Shown piece after piece: positions 16,572-24,972 of a stretch of DNA of 64,000 nt (position 1 is its first letter; each line of letters opens with the position of its first letter). The notes under the pieces were generated by a model. That model saw nothing but the letters and a program-made list of their open reading frames with translations. It had not been told where the DNA came from and did no database searches. The stretch covers positions 33,942 to 97,941 of the forward strand of contig NZ_BJUK01000012.1 in the NCBI RefSeq assembly GCF_007989625.1, read 5' to 3'. Position numbers and translations under genes: made by a program. The DNA is from Bisbaumannia pacifica (lineage in GTDB: Bacteria; Pseudomonadota; Gammaproteobacteria; Pseudomonadales; Halomonadaceae).

Positions 16572-17653
16572 CCTTCCTACCGGATGCCGAACGTCCCGAC
16601 CTGACCCTGGGCTTCGTGCCGCTGCTCGATGCCGCCCTGCTGGTGATCGCCCGGGAGGCGGGCTTCTTCGCCGACCAGGGCCTGGACGTGACCCTGGCCC
16701 GCCAGAACACCTGGTCGGCCCTGCGCGACAAGGTGGCCGCCGGCCTGCTGGACGGCGCCCAGATGCTCGCCCCAATGCCGTTGGCCATGAGCCTGGGGCT
16801 GGGCCGGGCTCCCTGCGAGACCCTGGCCCCGGTGACCCTGTCCCGCAACGGCAATGCCCTGGTGCTTGCCGAACGCCTCGCCGAGGCCAGTCACGCCCAC
16901 CTGGCGGTGGACCCGGCGCGCGGCGCCCGGGCCCTGGCCGCGGCCCTGCCGACGCTGCCCCGCCCGCCGCGGCTGGCCATGGTCTACCCCTACTCCTGCC
17001 AGCACTATCAGTTGCGCCACTGGCTCGACCTGGGCGGACTCGACCCGCAGCGCGACGTCGAGCTGGTGGTGCTGCCGCCGCCGCGCATGGTGGAGGCCAT
17101 GGAGGCCGGCGAGATCGACGGCTTCTGCGTCGGCGAGCCCTGGGGCAGCCTGGCCCAGCACCGCGGCGCGGGACGCATCGTCGCCACCGGCGCCCAGCTG
17201 TGGCCGGAGGCTCCGGAGAAGGTACTGGGGGTGACCCGCTCCTGGGCGCGCTGCTATCCGGCCACCCTGGCCCGCTTGATCGTTGCCCTGCAGCGGGCCG
17301 GCGACTGGCTGGCGGCGGACCCCGGCCATGCCCGCCGCACCCTGGAGTGGCTGGCCCTGCCCCCCTACCTGGATCGCTCGGTGGCCCACCTCTCGCGGCT
17401 GCCCCTCAACGAGACGCCGATTCGCCAGCGTTTGTGCGGCAGCGAGGTACTGCGCCCCGATCCCCAGGCCGCCGCCAGCGTCGCCGAGCACCTGGATCAG
17501 GCCCTGCGCCGCGAGGGGAGGCGCCTGGACCTGGCCAGCCTGCGGGCCTGCCATGACCCCGTGCATTACGACAGGGCCCTGCACCAGGCCGGTGCAGAGG
17601 ACACCGAAGGTGGCACGCCCCCGGCCCCACAGCCTGACAGCAACCCTATGTAA
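16568..17653 (+). CDS. nasS: NasS, nitrate sensor that sequesters NasT
   Basis: A 361-residue protein like the NrtA/CmpA nitrate-binding proteins of ABC transporters ('LGFVPLLDAALLVIAREAGFF' region at residues 12-32, 'PYSCQHYQLRHWL' later). It has no signal peptide or lipobox and is therefore cytoplasmic. In the known two-component NasST system, NasS holds NasT until nitrate or nitrite binds. It overlaps nasT by 4 bp, consistent with a stoichiometric complex. The 3' end of the gene also holds a perfect NtrC palindrome (17580-17596), so part of its sequence is under a second constraint. Confidence 0.93.
   Translation: MTFLPDAERPDLTLGFVPLLDAALLVIAREAGFFADQGLDVTLARQNTWSALRDKVAAGLLDGAQMLAPMPLAMSLGLGRAPCETLAPVTLSRNGNALVLAERLAEASHAHLAVDPARGARALAAALPTLPRPPRLAMVYPYSCQHYQLRHWLDLGGLDPQRDVELVVLPPPRMVEAMEAGEIDGFCVGEPWGSLAQHRGAGRIVATGAQLWPEAPEKVLGVTRSWARCYPATLARLIVALQRAGDWLAADPGHARRTLEWLALPPYLDRSVAHLSRLPLNETPIRQRLCGSEVLRPDPQAAASVAEHLDQALRREGRRLDLASLRACHDPVHYDRALHQAGAEDTEGGTPPAPQPDSNPM
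17580..17596. promoter_or_regulatory. Perfect NtrC site inside nasS
   Basis: TGCACCAGGCCGGTGCA is a perfect TGCACC-N5-GGTGCA palindrome within the nasS coding region. It lies about 90 bp upstream of the -24 box for the nirBD operon, a normal enhancer distance. Confidence 0.7.
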
Positions 17654-17674
17654 TCACATAAAAAGTCGTCTTAT

Positions 17675-17692
17675 CCCGGCATTCTGGCCGGG
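17675..17692 (+). terminator. Hairpin after nasS
   Basis: CCCGGC-ATTCTG-GCCGGG is followed by TTCTTG. It may end the nasTS message. It overlaps the proposed -24 element. Confidence 0.5.
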
Positions 17693-17700
17693 TTCTTGAA
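17685..17700 (+). promoter_or_regulatory. Sigma-54-like promoter of the nir operon
   Basis: TGGCCGG-GTTC-TTGAA keeps the GG and TTG with correct spacing, but the -12 GC is GA. Its distance to the following P1 hairpin (16 bp) nearly equals that in the nasA leader (17 bp), and a perfect NtrC site lies upstream. This supports it despite the mismatch. Confidence 0.55.
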
Positions 17701-17714
17701 AGTTCTTGATAGCA

Positions 17715-17805
17715 CGGGGCATCAACGGCGATCGCCCCGACAGGATTCACGACAACGGCGTCTTCCCCTGGCCTGCGGGCCAGAGGAAGGCGCCGTTCTT
17801 GGTTT
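17715..17805 (+). promoter_or_regulatory. NasT (ANTAR) antitermination leader of the nir operon
   Basis: P1 (17715-17739) is CGGGGC-ATC, loop AACGGC, GAT-C-GCCCCG. P2 (17751-17762) is GAC, loop AACGGC, GTC. The two hexaloops are identical, with A1 and G4 as in ANTAR targets. The P2 loop bases begin the 5' arm of a long terminator hairpin (17754-17797: AACGGCG/CGCCGTT, CTTCC/GGAAG, CTGGCC/GGCCAG) followed by CTTGGTTTT. P2 and the terminator cannot form together, which is the expected switch. Confidence 0.8.
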
Positions 17806-17829
17806 TCGCCACGACAGGAGACACCTCCC

Positions 17830-19107
17830 ATGCCTCAACTCACCCCGGACGAGCCCCTGGTGATCATCGGTAACGGCATGGCCGGCCACCGGCTGGTGGA
17901 GGCCCTGCTCAAGCGGATGAATCGGCCGACACGCATCATCGTGCTGGGCGAGGAGACCGTCCCGGCCTACAACCGCATCCTGCTCTCCCCTTGGCTGGCC
18001 GGCGAGATGGCCCGCGACGCCCTGACCCTGCGCGACGCCGGCTGGTACGCCGACCAGGGCATCGAACTGCTCCTCGGCGAGCGCGTCACCGATATCGACC
18101 GCCGGGCCCGGCGCCTGACCACCGACGCGGGACGCACCCTCGACTATGGCCGCCTGGTGCTGGCCACCGGCTCGCGGCCGGCCATGCCGGCGGTGCCCGG
18201 CATCGAGCTGGCGGGGGTGCACGGCTTCCGCGACCTGGACGATGCCGAGGCGCTGATGGCCGCCGCCGAGGCCGGCGCCGAGACCCTGGTGGTAGGGGGT
18301 GGCCTGCTGGGCCTGGAGGCCGCCGAGGGCATGCGCAAGCGCGGCGCCCGGGCCGGCGTGCTGCAGCGCGCCGGCCGGCTGATGAACCGCCAGCTCGACG
18401 CCACCGCCGCCGCCCTGCTGGAGCACGAGCTTCGCGGCCGCGGCCTCGCGATCCATACCGGCGCGCGCCTGGCATGGCTGGAGGACGACGGCCGTGGCCG
18501 GGTGGCGGCGGTGCACCTAGAGGACGGGCGCCGGCTGCCCGCCGACTGCGTGGTGATCGCCGCCGGCATCACCCCGAATACCCAACTGGGCGAGGCCGCC
18601 GGCCTGGCCATGGGCCGCGCCATCCGGGTGGACGCGACCCTCACCAGCTCCGACCCGCGTATCCATGCCCTCGGCGAATGCTGCGAGTTCGCCGGCCACA
18701 CCTATGGCCTGGTGGAACCGATCTGGCGCCAGGTGGAGGTGCTGGCCGCGCGCCTGTGCGGCGAGACCACGCCCGGCTACCGGGAGGCCGCGACCGCCAC
18801 CAAGCTCAAGGTCAGCGGCATCGCCCTCTACGCCTTCGGCCCCATTGACCCCGACGCCGACCACGAGGTGTTGGTCTACCACGACCCCGACCAGGGCGAC
18901 TACCGCCGGCTACTGCTGCGCGACGGCCGCCTAGAGGGCGCGGTGCTCTATGGCGATACCGCCATGGGCCCCTGGTACTTCGCCCAGGCCGGCCGCGACC
19001 TCGGCGCCTGCCGCCCGGCCCTGCTACTCGGCGCGGCCGATGCCGACGCCCTGCTCGACACCCCGTCATCCGCTTCAACGTCCCGCCCCGTGAAGGAGGC
19101 CGCATAA
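17830..19107 (+). CDS. NAD(P)H/FAD oxidoreductase of nitrate assimilation
   Basis: A 425-residue pyridine nucleotide-disulfide-type reductase with an N-terminal FAD loop 'VIIGNGMAGHRLVEAL', the 'LVLATGSRP' motif and a second nucleotide loop 'VVGGGLLGLEAAEG' (about 154). It is a paralogue of the first half of NirB next door (compare 'IIIGNGMVGHHLVEQL') and lacks Fe-S and siroheme domains. It probably passes electrons from NAD(P)H to NasA, as NasB-type partners do, or assists NirB. It is first in the operon after the NasT leader and ends 1 bp before nirB. Confidence 0.85.
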   Translation: MPQLTPDEPLVIIGNGMAGHRLVEALLKRMNRPTRIIVLGEETVPAYNRILLSPWLAGEMARDALTLRDAGWYADQGIELLLGERVTDIDRRARRLTTDAGRTLDYGRLVLATGSRPAMPAVPGIELAGVHGFRDLDDAEALMAAAEAGAETLVVGGGLLGLEAAEGMRKRGARAGVLQRAGRLMNRQLDATAAALLEHELRGRGLAIHTGARLAWLEDDGRGRVAAVHLEDGRRLPADCVVIAAGITPNTQLGEAAGLAMGRAIRVDATLTSSDPRIHALGECCEFAGHTYGLVEPIWRQVEVLAARLCGETTPGYREAATATKLKVSGIALYAFGPIDPDADHEVLVYHDPDQGDYRRLLLRDGRLEGAVLYGDTAMGPWYFAQAGRDLGACRPALLLGAADADALLDTPSSASTSRPVKEAA

Positions 19108-19108
19108 C

Positions 19109-21628
19109 ATGTCCACGCAACAGCCATTGATCATCATCGGTAACGGCATGGTCGGCCACCACCTGGTCGAGCAACTCATCGAGCGCGGCGCCCATCGGCG
19201 CTACGCCATCACCGTGTTCGGCGAGGAGCGTCACCTGGCCTATGATCGGGTGCACCTCTCCGAGTACTTCGCCGGCCGCGACGCCGAGTCGCTGGCCCTC
19301 TCCACAGCGGACTACTATGCCGAGCACGGCATCGAACTGCGCCTCGACGAGGCCGTCATCGCCATCAACCGCGACACGGGCGAGGTGGTCACCCCCCGGG
19401 GCCGCTACCCCTACCACCGCCTGGTGCTGGCTACCGGCTCCACCCCCTTCGTGCCGCCGATTCCCGGCAACGACCGCGAGGGCTGCCTGGTCTACCGCAC
19501 CCTGGATGACCTCGACGCCATCCGCGCCACCGCCGAGAACGCCGCCACCGGCGTGGTGGTGGGCGGCGGCCTGCTCGGTCTGGAGGCGGCCAACGCCCTG
19601 CGCGGCCTGGATCTCGACACCGCCGTGGTCGAGTTCGCCCCCAGGCTGATGCCCATGCAGGTCGACGCCGAGGGCGGCGAACTGCTGCGCGAGAAGATCG
19701 AGGCGCTGGGCGTGCAGGTGCTCACCGAGCGCGCCACCCAGCGCATCGAGGACGGCGAGGCCGGTCGCCATCGCATGGTGTTCCAGGACGACAAGGTGCT
19801 GGAGGCCGACCTGATCGTCTTCTCCGCCGGTATCCGCCCCCGGGACGCGCTGGCCCGCGGCAGCGCCCTGGAGATCGGCGAACGCGGCGGCGTGGTGATC
19901 GACGACCGCTGCCTGACCAGCGACCCGGCGATCCTCGCCGTCGGCGAGGTGGCGCTGTGGAACAACAGCATCTTCGGCCTGGTGGCCCCCGGCTACCAGA
20001 TGGCCCGGGCCGCCGCCGACACCCTGATGGCCGATGCCCTCGATCGCGCCCCCGAGACCTTCGGCGGCGCCGATATGAGCACCAAGCTCAAGCTGCTCGG
20101 CGTCGACGTGGGCGCCATCGGCGACGCCCATGGCACCCAGCACCCCGGCGCGCGGATGTTCCGCTACCTGGACCAGATCAAGCAGGAGTACCGCAAGCTG
20201 GTGGTCTCCGGCGACGGCAAGAGACTGCTCGGCGCCATGCTGGTGGGCGACAACGGCTATTATGACACCCTGATGCAGTACTACGCGGGCGGCATCGAGC
20301 TACCCCAGGACCCCGCCGCGCTGATCCTGCCCTCCAGCGACGGCGCCCCGGCGCTGGGCCCCGACGCCCTGCCCGACAGCGCCATGATCTGCTCCTGCCA
20401 TAACGTCACCAAGGGCGACGTCTGCGCCTCCATCGACGCCGGCGCCTGCGACCTCGCCACGGTCAAGGACTCCACCCGCGCCAGCACCGGCTGCGGCGGC
20501 TGCGCGGCCCTGCTCAAGAGCGTGGTCGACCATGAATTGGAGAGCCGTGGCGTCGAGGTGGACCGCTCGCTCTGCGAGCACTTCGCCCATACCCGCCAGG
20601 AGCTCTACGACATCGTCCGCGTCGAGGGCATCAAGACCTTCGGCGAGCTGATGGAGAAGCACGGCAATCCCGAGACCCATCGCCTGGGCTGCGATATCTG
20701 CAAGCCGGCGGTGGCCTCGATCCTCGCCTCCTGCTTCAACGAGCCGATCACCGACGCGGCGCATATCCCGCTGCAGGACACCAACGACACCTTTATGGCC
20801 AATATGCAGAAGAACGGCACCTATTCGGTGGTGCCGCGCATCGCCGGCGGGGAGATCACCCCGGACAAGCTAGTGGTGCTGGGCCAGGTGGCGCAGAAGT
20901 ACGAGCTCTACACCAAGGTCACCGGCGGCCAGCGCATCGACCTGTTCGGCGCCCGCCTGGAGGACCTGCCGGCGATCTGGGGCGAGCTGATCGAGGCGGG
21001 CTTCGAGACCGGCCACGCCTACGGCAAGTCGCTGCGCACCGTGAAGTCCTGCGTCGGAAGCACCTGGTGCCGCTACGGCGTGGACGACAGCGTGGGCATG
21101 GCGATCCGCCTCGAGCATCGCTACAAGGGCCTGCGCTCGCCCCACAAGATCAAGCTCGCCGTCTCTGGCTGTACCCGCGAGTGTGCCGAGGCCCAGAGCA
21201 AGGACATCGGCGTGATCGCCACCGAGCACGGCTGGAACCTCTATGTCTGCGGCAACGGCGGCATGCGCCCGCGCCATGCCGAGCTGTTCGCCACCGACCT
21301 GGACGACGAGGCACTGATCCGCACCATCGACCGGGTGCTGATGTTCTACGTGCGCACCGCCGACCGCCTGCAGCGCACCTCGGTGTGGCGCGAGAACCTC
21401 GAGGGCGGCCTCGACTACCTCAAGGCGGTGATCCTGGAGGACAGCTTAGGGATAGGCGAGGAGCTGGAGCGCCAGATGCAGGCGGTGGTGGACACCTACG
21501 CGTGCGAATGGGCCAACGCCATCCAGGATCCGGAGAAGCTCAAGCGCTTCAGAAGCTTCGTCAACGACAGCCGCCCGGACCCGGACATCATCATGACCAG
21601 CGAGCGCGGCCAGTTAAGGCCCGCCTAG
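19109..21628 (+). CDS. nirB: Nitrite reductase [NAD(P)H], large subunit
   Basis: An 839-residue siroheme enzyme. It has an FAD/NAD(P) module (1-300), a BFD-like [2Fe-2S] segment near 427-470 ('ICSCHNVTKGDV' and 'STGCGGC'), a ferredoxin-like nitrite/sulfite reductase half-domain, and the siroheme/[4Fe-4S] cysteines in 'CVGSTWCRYG' (about 646-655) and 'SGCTRECAEA' (about 686). It reduces nitrite to ammonium with six electrons in the cytoplasm. Siroheme comes through CobA, encoded across the divergent region. It lies 1 bp after the FAD gene and 46 bp before nirD. Confidence 0.97.
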   Translation: MSTQQPLIIIGNGMVGHHLVEQLIERGAHRRYAITVFGEERHLAYDRVHLSEYFAGRDAESLALSTADYYAEHGIELRLDEAVIAINRDTGEVVTPRGRYPYHRLVLATGSTPFVPPIPGNDREGCLVYRTLDDLDAIRATAENAATGVVVGGGLLGLEAANALRGLDLDTAVVEFAPRLMPMQVDAEGGELLREKIEALGVQVLTERATQRIEDGEAGRHRMVFQDDKVLEADLIVFSAGIRPRDALARGSALEIGERGGVVIDDRCLTSDPAILAVGEVALWNNSIFGLVAPGYQMARAAADTLMADALDRAPETFGGADMSTKLKLLGVDVGAIGDAHGTQHPGARMFRYLDQIKQEYRKLVVSGDGKRLLGAMLVGDNGYYDTLMQYYAGGIELPQDPAALILPSSDGAPALGPDALPDSAMICSCHNVTKGDVCASIDAGACDLATVKDSTRASTGCGGCAALLKSVVDHELESRGVEVDRSLCEHFAHTRQELYDIVRVEGIKTFGELMEKHGNPETHRLGCDICKPAVASILASCFNEPITDAAHIPLQDTNDTFMANMQKNGTYSVVPRIAGGEITPDKLVVLGQVAQKYELYTKVTGGQRIDLFGARLEDLPAIWGELIEAGFETGHAYGKSLRTVKSCVGSTWCRYGVDDSVGMAIRLEHRYKGLRSPHKIKLAVSGCTRECAEAQSKDIGVIATEHGWNLYVCGNGGMRPRHAELFATDLDDEALIRTIDRVLMFYVRTADRLQRTSVWRENLEGGLDYLKAVILEDSLGIGEELERQMQAVVDTYACEWANAIQDPEKLKRFRSFVNDSRPDPDIIMTSERGQLRPA

Positions 21629-21674
21629 AGAATGGCGCCCCAGAAGCCCTCACCCCGGACAATGGAGACTCCCC

Positions 21675-22091
21675 ATGACTACCGCCACCGCCCTGAAACA
21701 CGAGACTGAGATGACCTGGCAAGCCCTATGTCGCCGCGCCGACCTGGTGCCCTTCTCCGGCGTCGCCGCCTGGATCGAGACCGCCGAGGGCCCGGCCCAG
21801 GTGGCGCTCTTCTACCTTCCATGCGACCCGGCTACGACAGGCGGCCCGAACACGCCGCAGCCGGGCCACGAGCAGACGCTCTATGCCCTGGATAACCACG
21901 ACCCCTTCTCCGGGGCCAATGTGATCGCCCGGGGCATCGTCGGCGACCTCCAGGGCGACCCCGTCGTCGCCTCGCCCCTCTACAAGCAGCACTTCCGCCT
22001 CACCGACGGCCAGTGCCTGGAGGACGACGCCGTCAAGCTGCGCACCTGGGCGGTGCGCCTGGACGGCGAGCGGGTGCTAATCCAGGCCTGA
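21675..22091 (+). CDS. nirD: Nitrite reductase [NAD(P)H], small subunit
   Basis: A 138-residue Rieske-fold protein of the NirD type. It has no C-x-H / C-x-x-H cluster ligands, as is normal for bacterial NirD, so it has a structural role beside NirB. The family features 'ALDNHDPFSGANVIARGIVGD' and 'SPLYKQHFRL' are present, and the length is a little above the E. coli protein (108 aa). The ATG at 21675 follows ATGGAGACT. It is last in the nir operon and convergent with lrgB 11 bp away. Confidence 0.93.
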   Translation: MTTATALKHETEMTWQALCRRADLVPFSGVAAWIETAEGPAQVALFYLPCDPATTGGPNTPQPGHEQTLYALDNHDPFSGANVIARGIVGDLQGDPVVASPLYKQHFRLTDGQCLEDDAVKLRTWAVRLDGERVLIQA

Positions 22092-22102
22092 AGGGCCTGC
22101 CC

Positions 22103-22813
22103 TCAGGCGCCGAAGAGCCGCCAAACCAGCGGCAGGAAGAGCGCGGTAAAGACTCCGGTCAGGCTCATGCCCAGGGAGGCGAAGGCACCGGCCGTGGGGC
22201 CGAGTTCGAAGGCGCGGACGGTACCGATGGCGTGGCCGTTCACACCCAGGGTAAAGCCGATCAGGCGCGGGTCGCGAATACCGAGCAGGCGCGCCAGCCA
22301 GCTCACGAAGAGGGTCGCCATGACCCCGGTGATCAGCAGGCCGCCCAGCATCAGCGATAGCGAGCCGCCGATCTGCTCCTGGATGCCGATGGCCAGGGGC
22401 GCGGTGACCGACTTCGGCGCCAGGGAGGCCAGCACCGCGGGCGGCGCCCCCAGCAGCCAGGCGATCGCCACGGCATAGCACGCCGCCAGCGCGGCGGCGA
22501 GCGGCAGGCAGCAGAGGATCGGCTTCCACAGGGCGAAGATCGACTGGCGCTGCTGGTAGAGGGGCACTGCCAAGGCCACGGTGGCAGGCCCCAGCAGCAG
22601 GGTCAGCCAGACGATATCGCGCTGGTAATCACGGTACGGGATGCCCAGCAGCCAGAGGCCGGTGGCGATCAGCAGCGCCCCGATCAGCACCGCCGGACAC
22701 CAGCTTGGCCGGCCGAGCCGCTCGAACAGCCGGACGCCGCCGAGATAGGCGGCCAGGGTCAGGGCAATGGCCAGGATGGGGCCATTCGGTATCGACGCCT
22801 GCCAGCCGCTCAT
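22103..22813 (-). CDS. lrgB: LrgB/CidB family membrane protein
   Basis: A 236-residue inner-membrane protein with about seven hydrophobic segments and the LrgB core 'PKSVTAPLAIGIQEQIGG' (about 135-152), followed by 'ALGINGHAIGT'-type helices (here 'LGVNGHAIGTVRAFELG'). It starts by ATGA overlap with the preceding lrgA. The pair is described as a holin/antiholin-like system in Staphylococcus and as glycolate/pyruvate transporters elsewhere; no choice can be made here. Confidence 0.9.
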   Translation of the reverse strand: MSGWQASIPNGPILAIALTLAAYLGGVRLFERLGRPSWCPAVLIGALLIATGLWLLGIPYRDYQRDIVWLTLLLGPATVALAVPLYQQRQSIFALWKPILCCLPLAAALAACYAVAIAWLLGAPPAVLASLAPKSVTAPLAIGIQEQIGGSLSLMLGGLLITGVMATLFVSWLARLLGIRDPRLIGFTLGVNGHAIGTVRAFELGPTAGAFASLGMSLTGVFTALFLPLVWRLFGA

Positions 22814-23187
22814 GGCCGTGGCTCCTGCGTCTCGCTACTCACCAGATCCCCCGGCATAAAGCGCTGCATCAGCCAGAGGGTAGTCAACACGCTGAGAAAG
22901 GTGCCCAGAACCAGGGCGAGCATCACCGCCGTCCAGTGGCCGGCGAACTCGTCGATCACGAAGAACACCCCCACCACCCCGGGCATGATCAGCATGGCGA
23001 GCTGCCCGATCAATGCCTGACTCGCCGTGGCCACGCTCTCGTTGAGTCGCCGCGTCACCAGCAGCCAGACCAGCAGCAACAGCAGCCCGGCCATGGCGTG
23101 GGAGACCGGCAGCGACAGCCACTCGACGGCCGCTTGCCCCAGCAGTTGGAACCCGAGTAGCCACAGGAACCCGCGTAACAGTGTCAT
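22810..23187 (-). CDS. lrgA: LrgA/CidA family membrane protein
   Basis: A 125-residue protein with four hydrophobic segments and the LrgA-type start 'LRGFLWLLGFQLLGQAAVEW' and 'LPVSHAMAGLLLLLVWLL'. It overlaps lrgB by 4 bp and is clearly co-expressed with it. Function as for LrgB: a small holin-like partner or transporter subunit. No regulator gene (LytR/LysR type) is adjacent. Confidence 0.88.
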   Translation of the reverse strand: MTLLRGFLWLLGFQLLGQAAVEWLSLPVSHAMAGLLLLLVWLLVTRRLNESVATASQALIGQLAMLIMPGVVGVFFVIDEFAGHWTAVMLALVLGTFLSVLTTLWLMQRFMPGDLVSSETQEPRP

Positions 23188-23296
23188 GCCATCTCCAGAA
23201 TACGACGATAGAGGGAGCCTGCTGCGGGGTGACGACAGCAGGCCGTGACGCCAATCGCCACTAAGGTTACCACGCTATCATTATCGCGAGACGACG

Positions 23297-24466
23297 CTAT
23301 CCGCTCAGGACACGCTCCTCCTGGCCGGCCCGAGATCGGGGCCCCTGGAGGCGCCAAGCCGCAATCAGCGCACTCACCAACACCGCCGCCCCGAAGAGCG
23401 TCAGCGCCAGCGCGTGCCCGAGAGCATCGATCAGGGCCCCGGTGGCGATCACGGGAAGACTGAAGCCGAGATAGGCCATCAGGAAATAGCCGGCACTGGC
23501 CCGGGGCTTGTCTTCCCCGGCCGCCTCGAGCACCCCGCTCAGGCCGCCGAGATAGACGAAGCCATAACAGGCGCTGCTCGCCACGACGGTGCCCAGTAGC
23601 ACGGCACTCAGCCTCCCCTGCACGGCGCCCCAGGCGATCAGCGCATAGCCCAGGGGCAGGATAAGCAGGCCGACCCGGGTCGCGACCCGCGGCGACAGCC
23701 TGCGCGCCAGCGGCTGGAACAGCACGCCACAGCTACAGATACCGAAGGTCGCGAAGCCGGTCCAGCCCGACAGCCCATGTCCGGCCAGGGCCGACGGCAG
23801 GATCGCGATCACCAGCCCCACGGTGGCCCAGGCCGTGAGGATCGCCAACCCATAGCCGAAGGCACCGGGCGGATAGGCCGGCAGGCGCAGCATCCCGCCT
23901 CCATCGCCCCTGGGCGCCTCATCCTTCAGCGATAACACCAGCGCCAGTGCCAGGGTGGCCGCTCCCAGATACCAGCCCAGGCTGGGTGGCGTCAGGCTCG
24001 GCGAATGCAGTACGAACAGGCTGGTAAAGGCCGCACCGAGGCCGAAGCCGAGCGCCGTGCTCGCCGTTACCCAGGTGGTCGGCCTCCGGCTATCCTCACC
24101 CGCGAAGAAGGTGAGCATGTATGCCGGCGCCACGGCCGAGGTCAGCGCCGTACCGATCCCCAGCAGGAAGCGGGCGATGCCCAGGGAGAGGAGTCCCGGG
24201 GCGACGAGCGTCAGGGTCGTGGCCACCAGGCACAGCAACAGCGCGAGGAGGATCGGCAGACGCCTCCCCAAGCGTTCGACGAGCCCGCTCAAGGCCAGCA
24301 GCACCGGCAAGACGCCGAGCACATAACAGGCGAAGGCCAGGGTCGTGGCGCCGACGCCGACCCCATCCCGGGTCGCCAGGGCGGCATAGAGTGGGGCCTG
24401 AAGATTCACCGCCGTGGTGATCATGCACAGGGCGAAGGCGAGACGGAGGGCGGGAATTCGATGCAT
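23297..24466 (-). CDS. MFS transporter
   Basis: A 389-residue transporter with twelve predicted helices and the loop 2-3 motif 'VERLGRRLPILLAL' of the major facilitator superfamily. The start ATG at 24466 follows AGGAAGCGTCTCC. The longer frame to 24514 has no ribosome site. The closest type is drug/metabolite exporters of about 390 residues; the substrate is unknown. It is divergent from the remnant of a MocR-type regulator, which in intact form would often control such a transporter. Confidence 0.85.
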   Translation of the reverse strand: MHRIPALRLAFALCMITTAVNLQAPLYAALATRDGVGVGATTLAFACYVLGVLPVLLALSGLVERLGRRLPILLALLLCLVATTLTLVAPGLLSLGIARFLLGIGTALTSAVAPAYMLTFFAGEDSRRPTTWVTASTALGFGLGAAFTSLFVLHSPSLTPPSLGWYLGAATLALALVLSLKDEAPRGDGGGMLRLPAYPPGAFGYGLAILTAWATVGLVIAILPSALAGHGLSGWTGFATFGICSCGVLFQPLARRLSPRVATRVGLLILPLGYALIAWGAVQGRLSAVLLGTVVASSACYGFVYLGGLSGVLEAAGEDKPRASAGYFLMAYLGFSLPVIATGALIDALGHALALTLFGAAVLVSALIAAWRLQGPRSRAGQEERVLSG

Positions 24467-24629
24467 GGAGACGCTTCCTGTCGGGCGGTCATCGGTGATC
24501 ATGCCTGATGGCATGGCGTCTCAAGCTCGCATCGCCAGCGAGCCGCGGTAAGGTACACTTCCCAGGATTAACACGGCACTGTTCCGGCGTTTTCCCGAAC
24601 GGTTGGATGCAATGGAGACTTTCCTGCCA

Positions 24630-24881
24630 ATGAAGCTTTGCCTCGACAGGCACTCGAGCACCCCCATCGTCCAGCAACTGGTGGATGGCATTCGTGACTG
24701 GATCGAGCGCCACGGTGCCGCGGATGGCCGGCGGCTGCCCTCGATCCGACGCCTGTCGCCGGGCGATGTCTTCTTTCCCCAAGGCGCCGCCTCCCCCTGG
24801 TTACGCCTCAACGTGGCCTATACCAACGATCCCCGGGCTATCAGGTTCCTCACCGACCCAACGAGTGCATGCCTTGATTGA
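24630..24881 (+). pseudogene. Collapsed MocR/PdxR-type regulator (GntR-aminotransferase)
   Basis: An open frame of about 83 codons. It joins the first 40 residues of a GntR-type HTH ('STPIVQQLVDGIRDWIERHG', then 'RRLPSIR') directly to the last 40 residues of a PLP aminotransferase domain ('DVFFPQGAASPWLRLNVAY', then 'NDPRAIRFL'). An intact MocR protein has about 350 residues between these parts. The junction is near 24765 and keeps the frame. Neither the DNA-binding wing nor the PLP lysine remains, so it should not function. It is divergent from the MFS gene. Confidence 0.7.
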
Positions 24882-24972
24882 TGTGACCGCCAGGCCACCG
24901 ACCTGGCACTGGCCATCGGACGATGCGACAGCCGCCTACCGATACCGTCACTCTGGGCCCCCTCTCGCCGGC

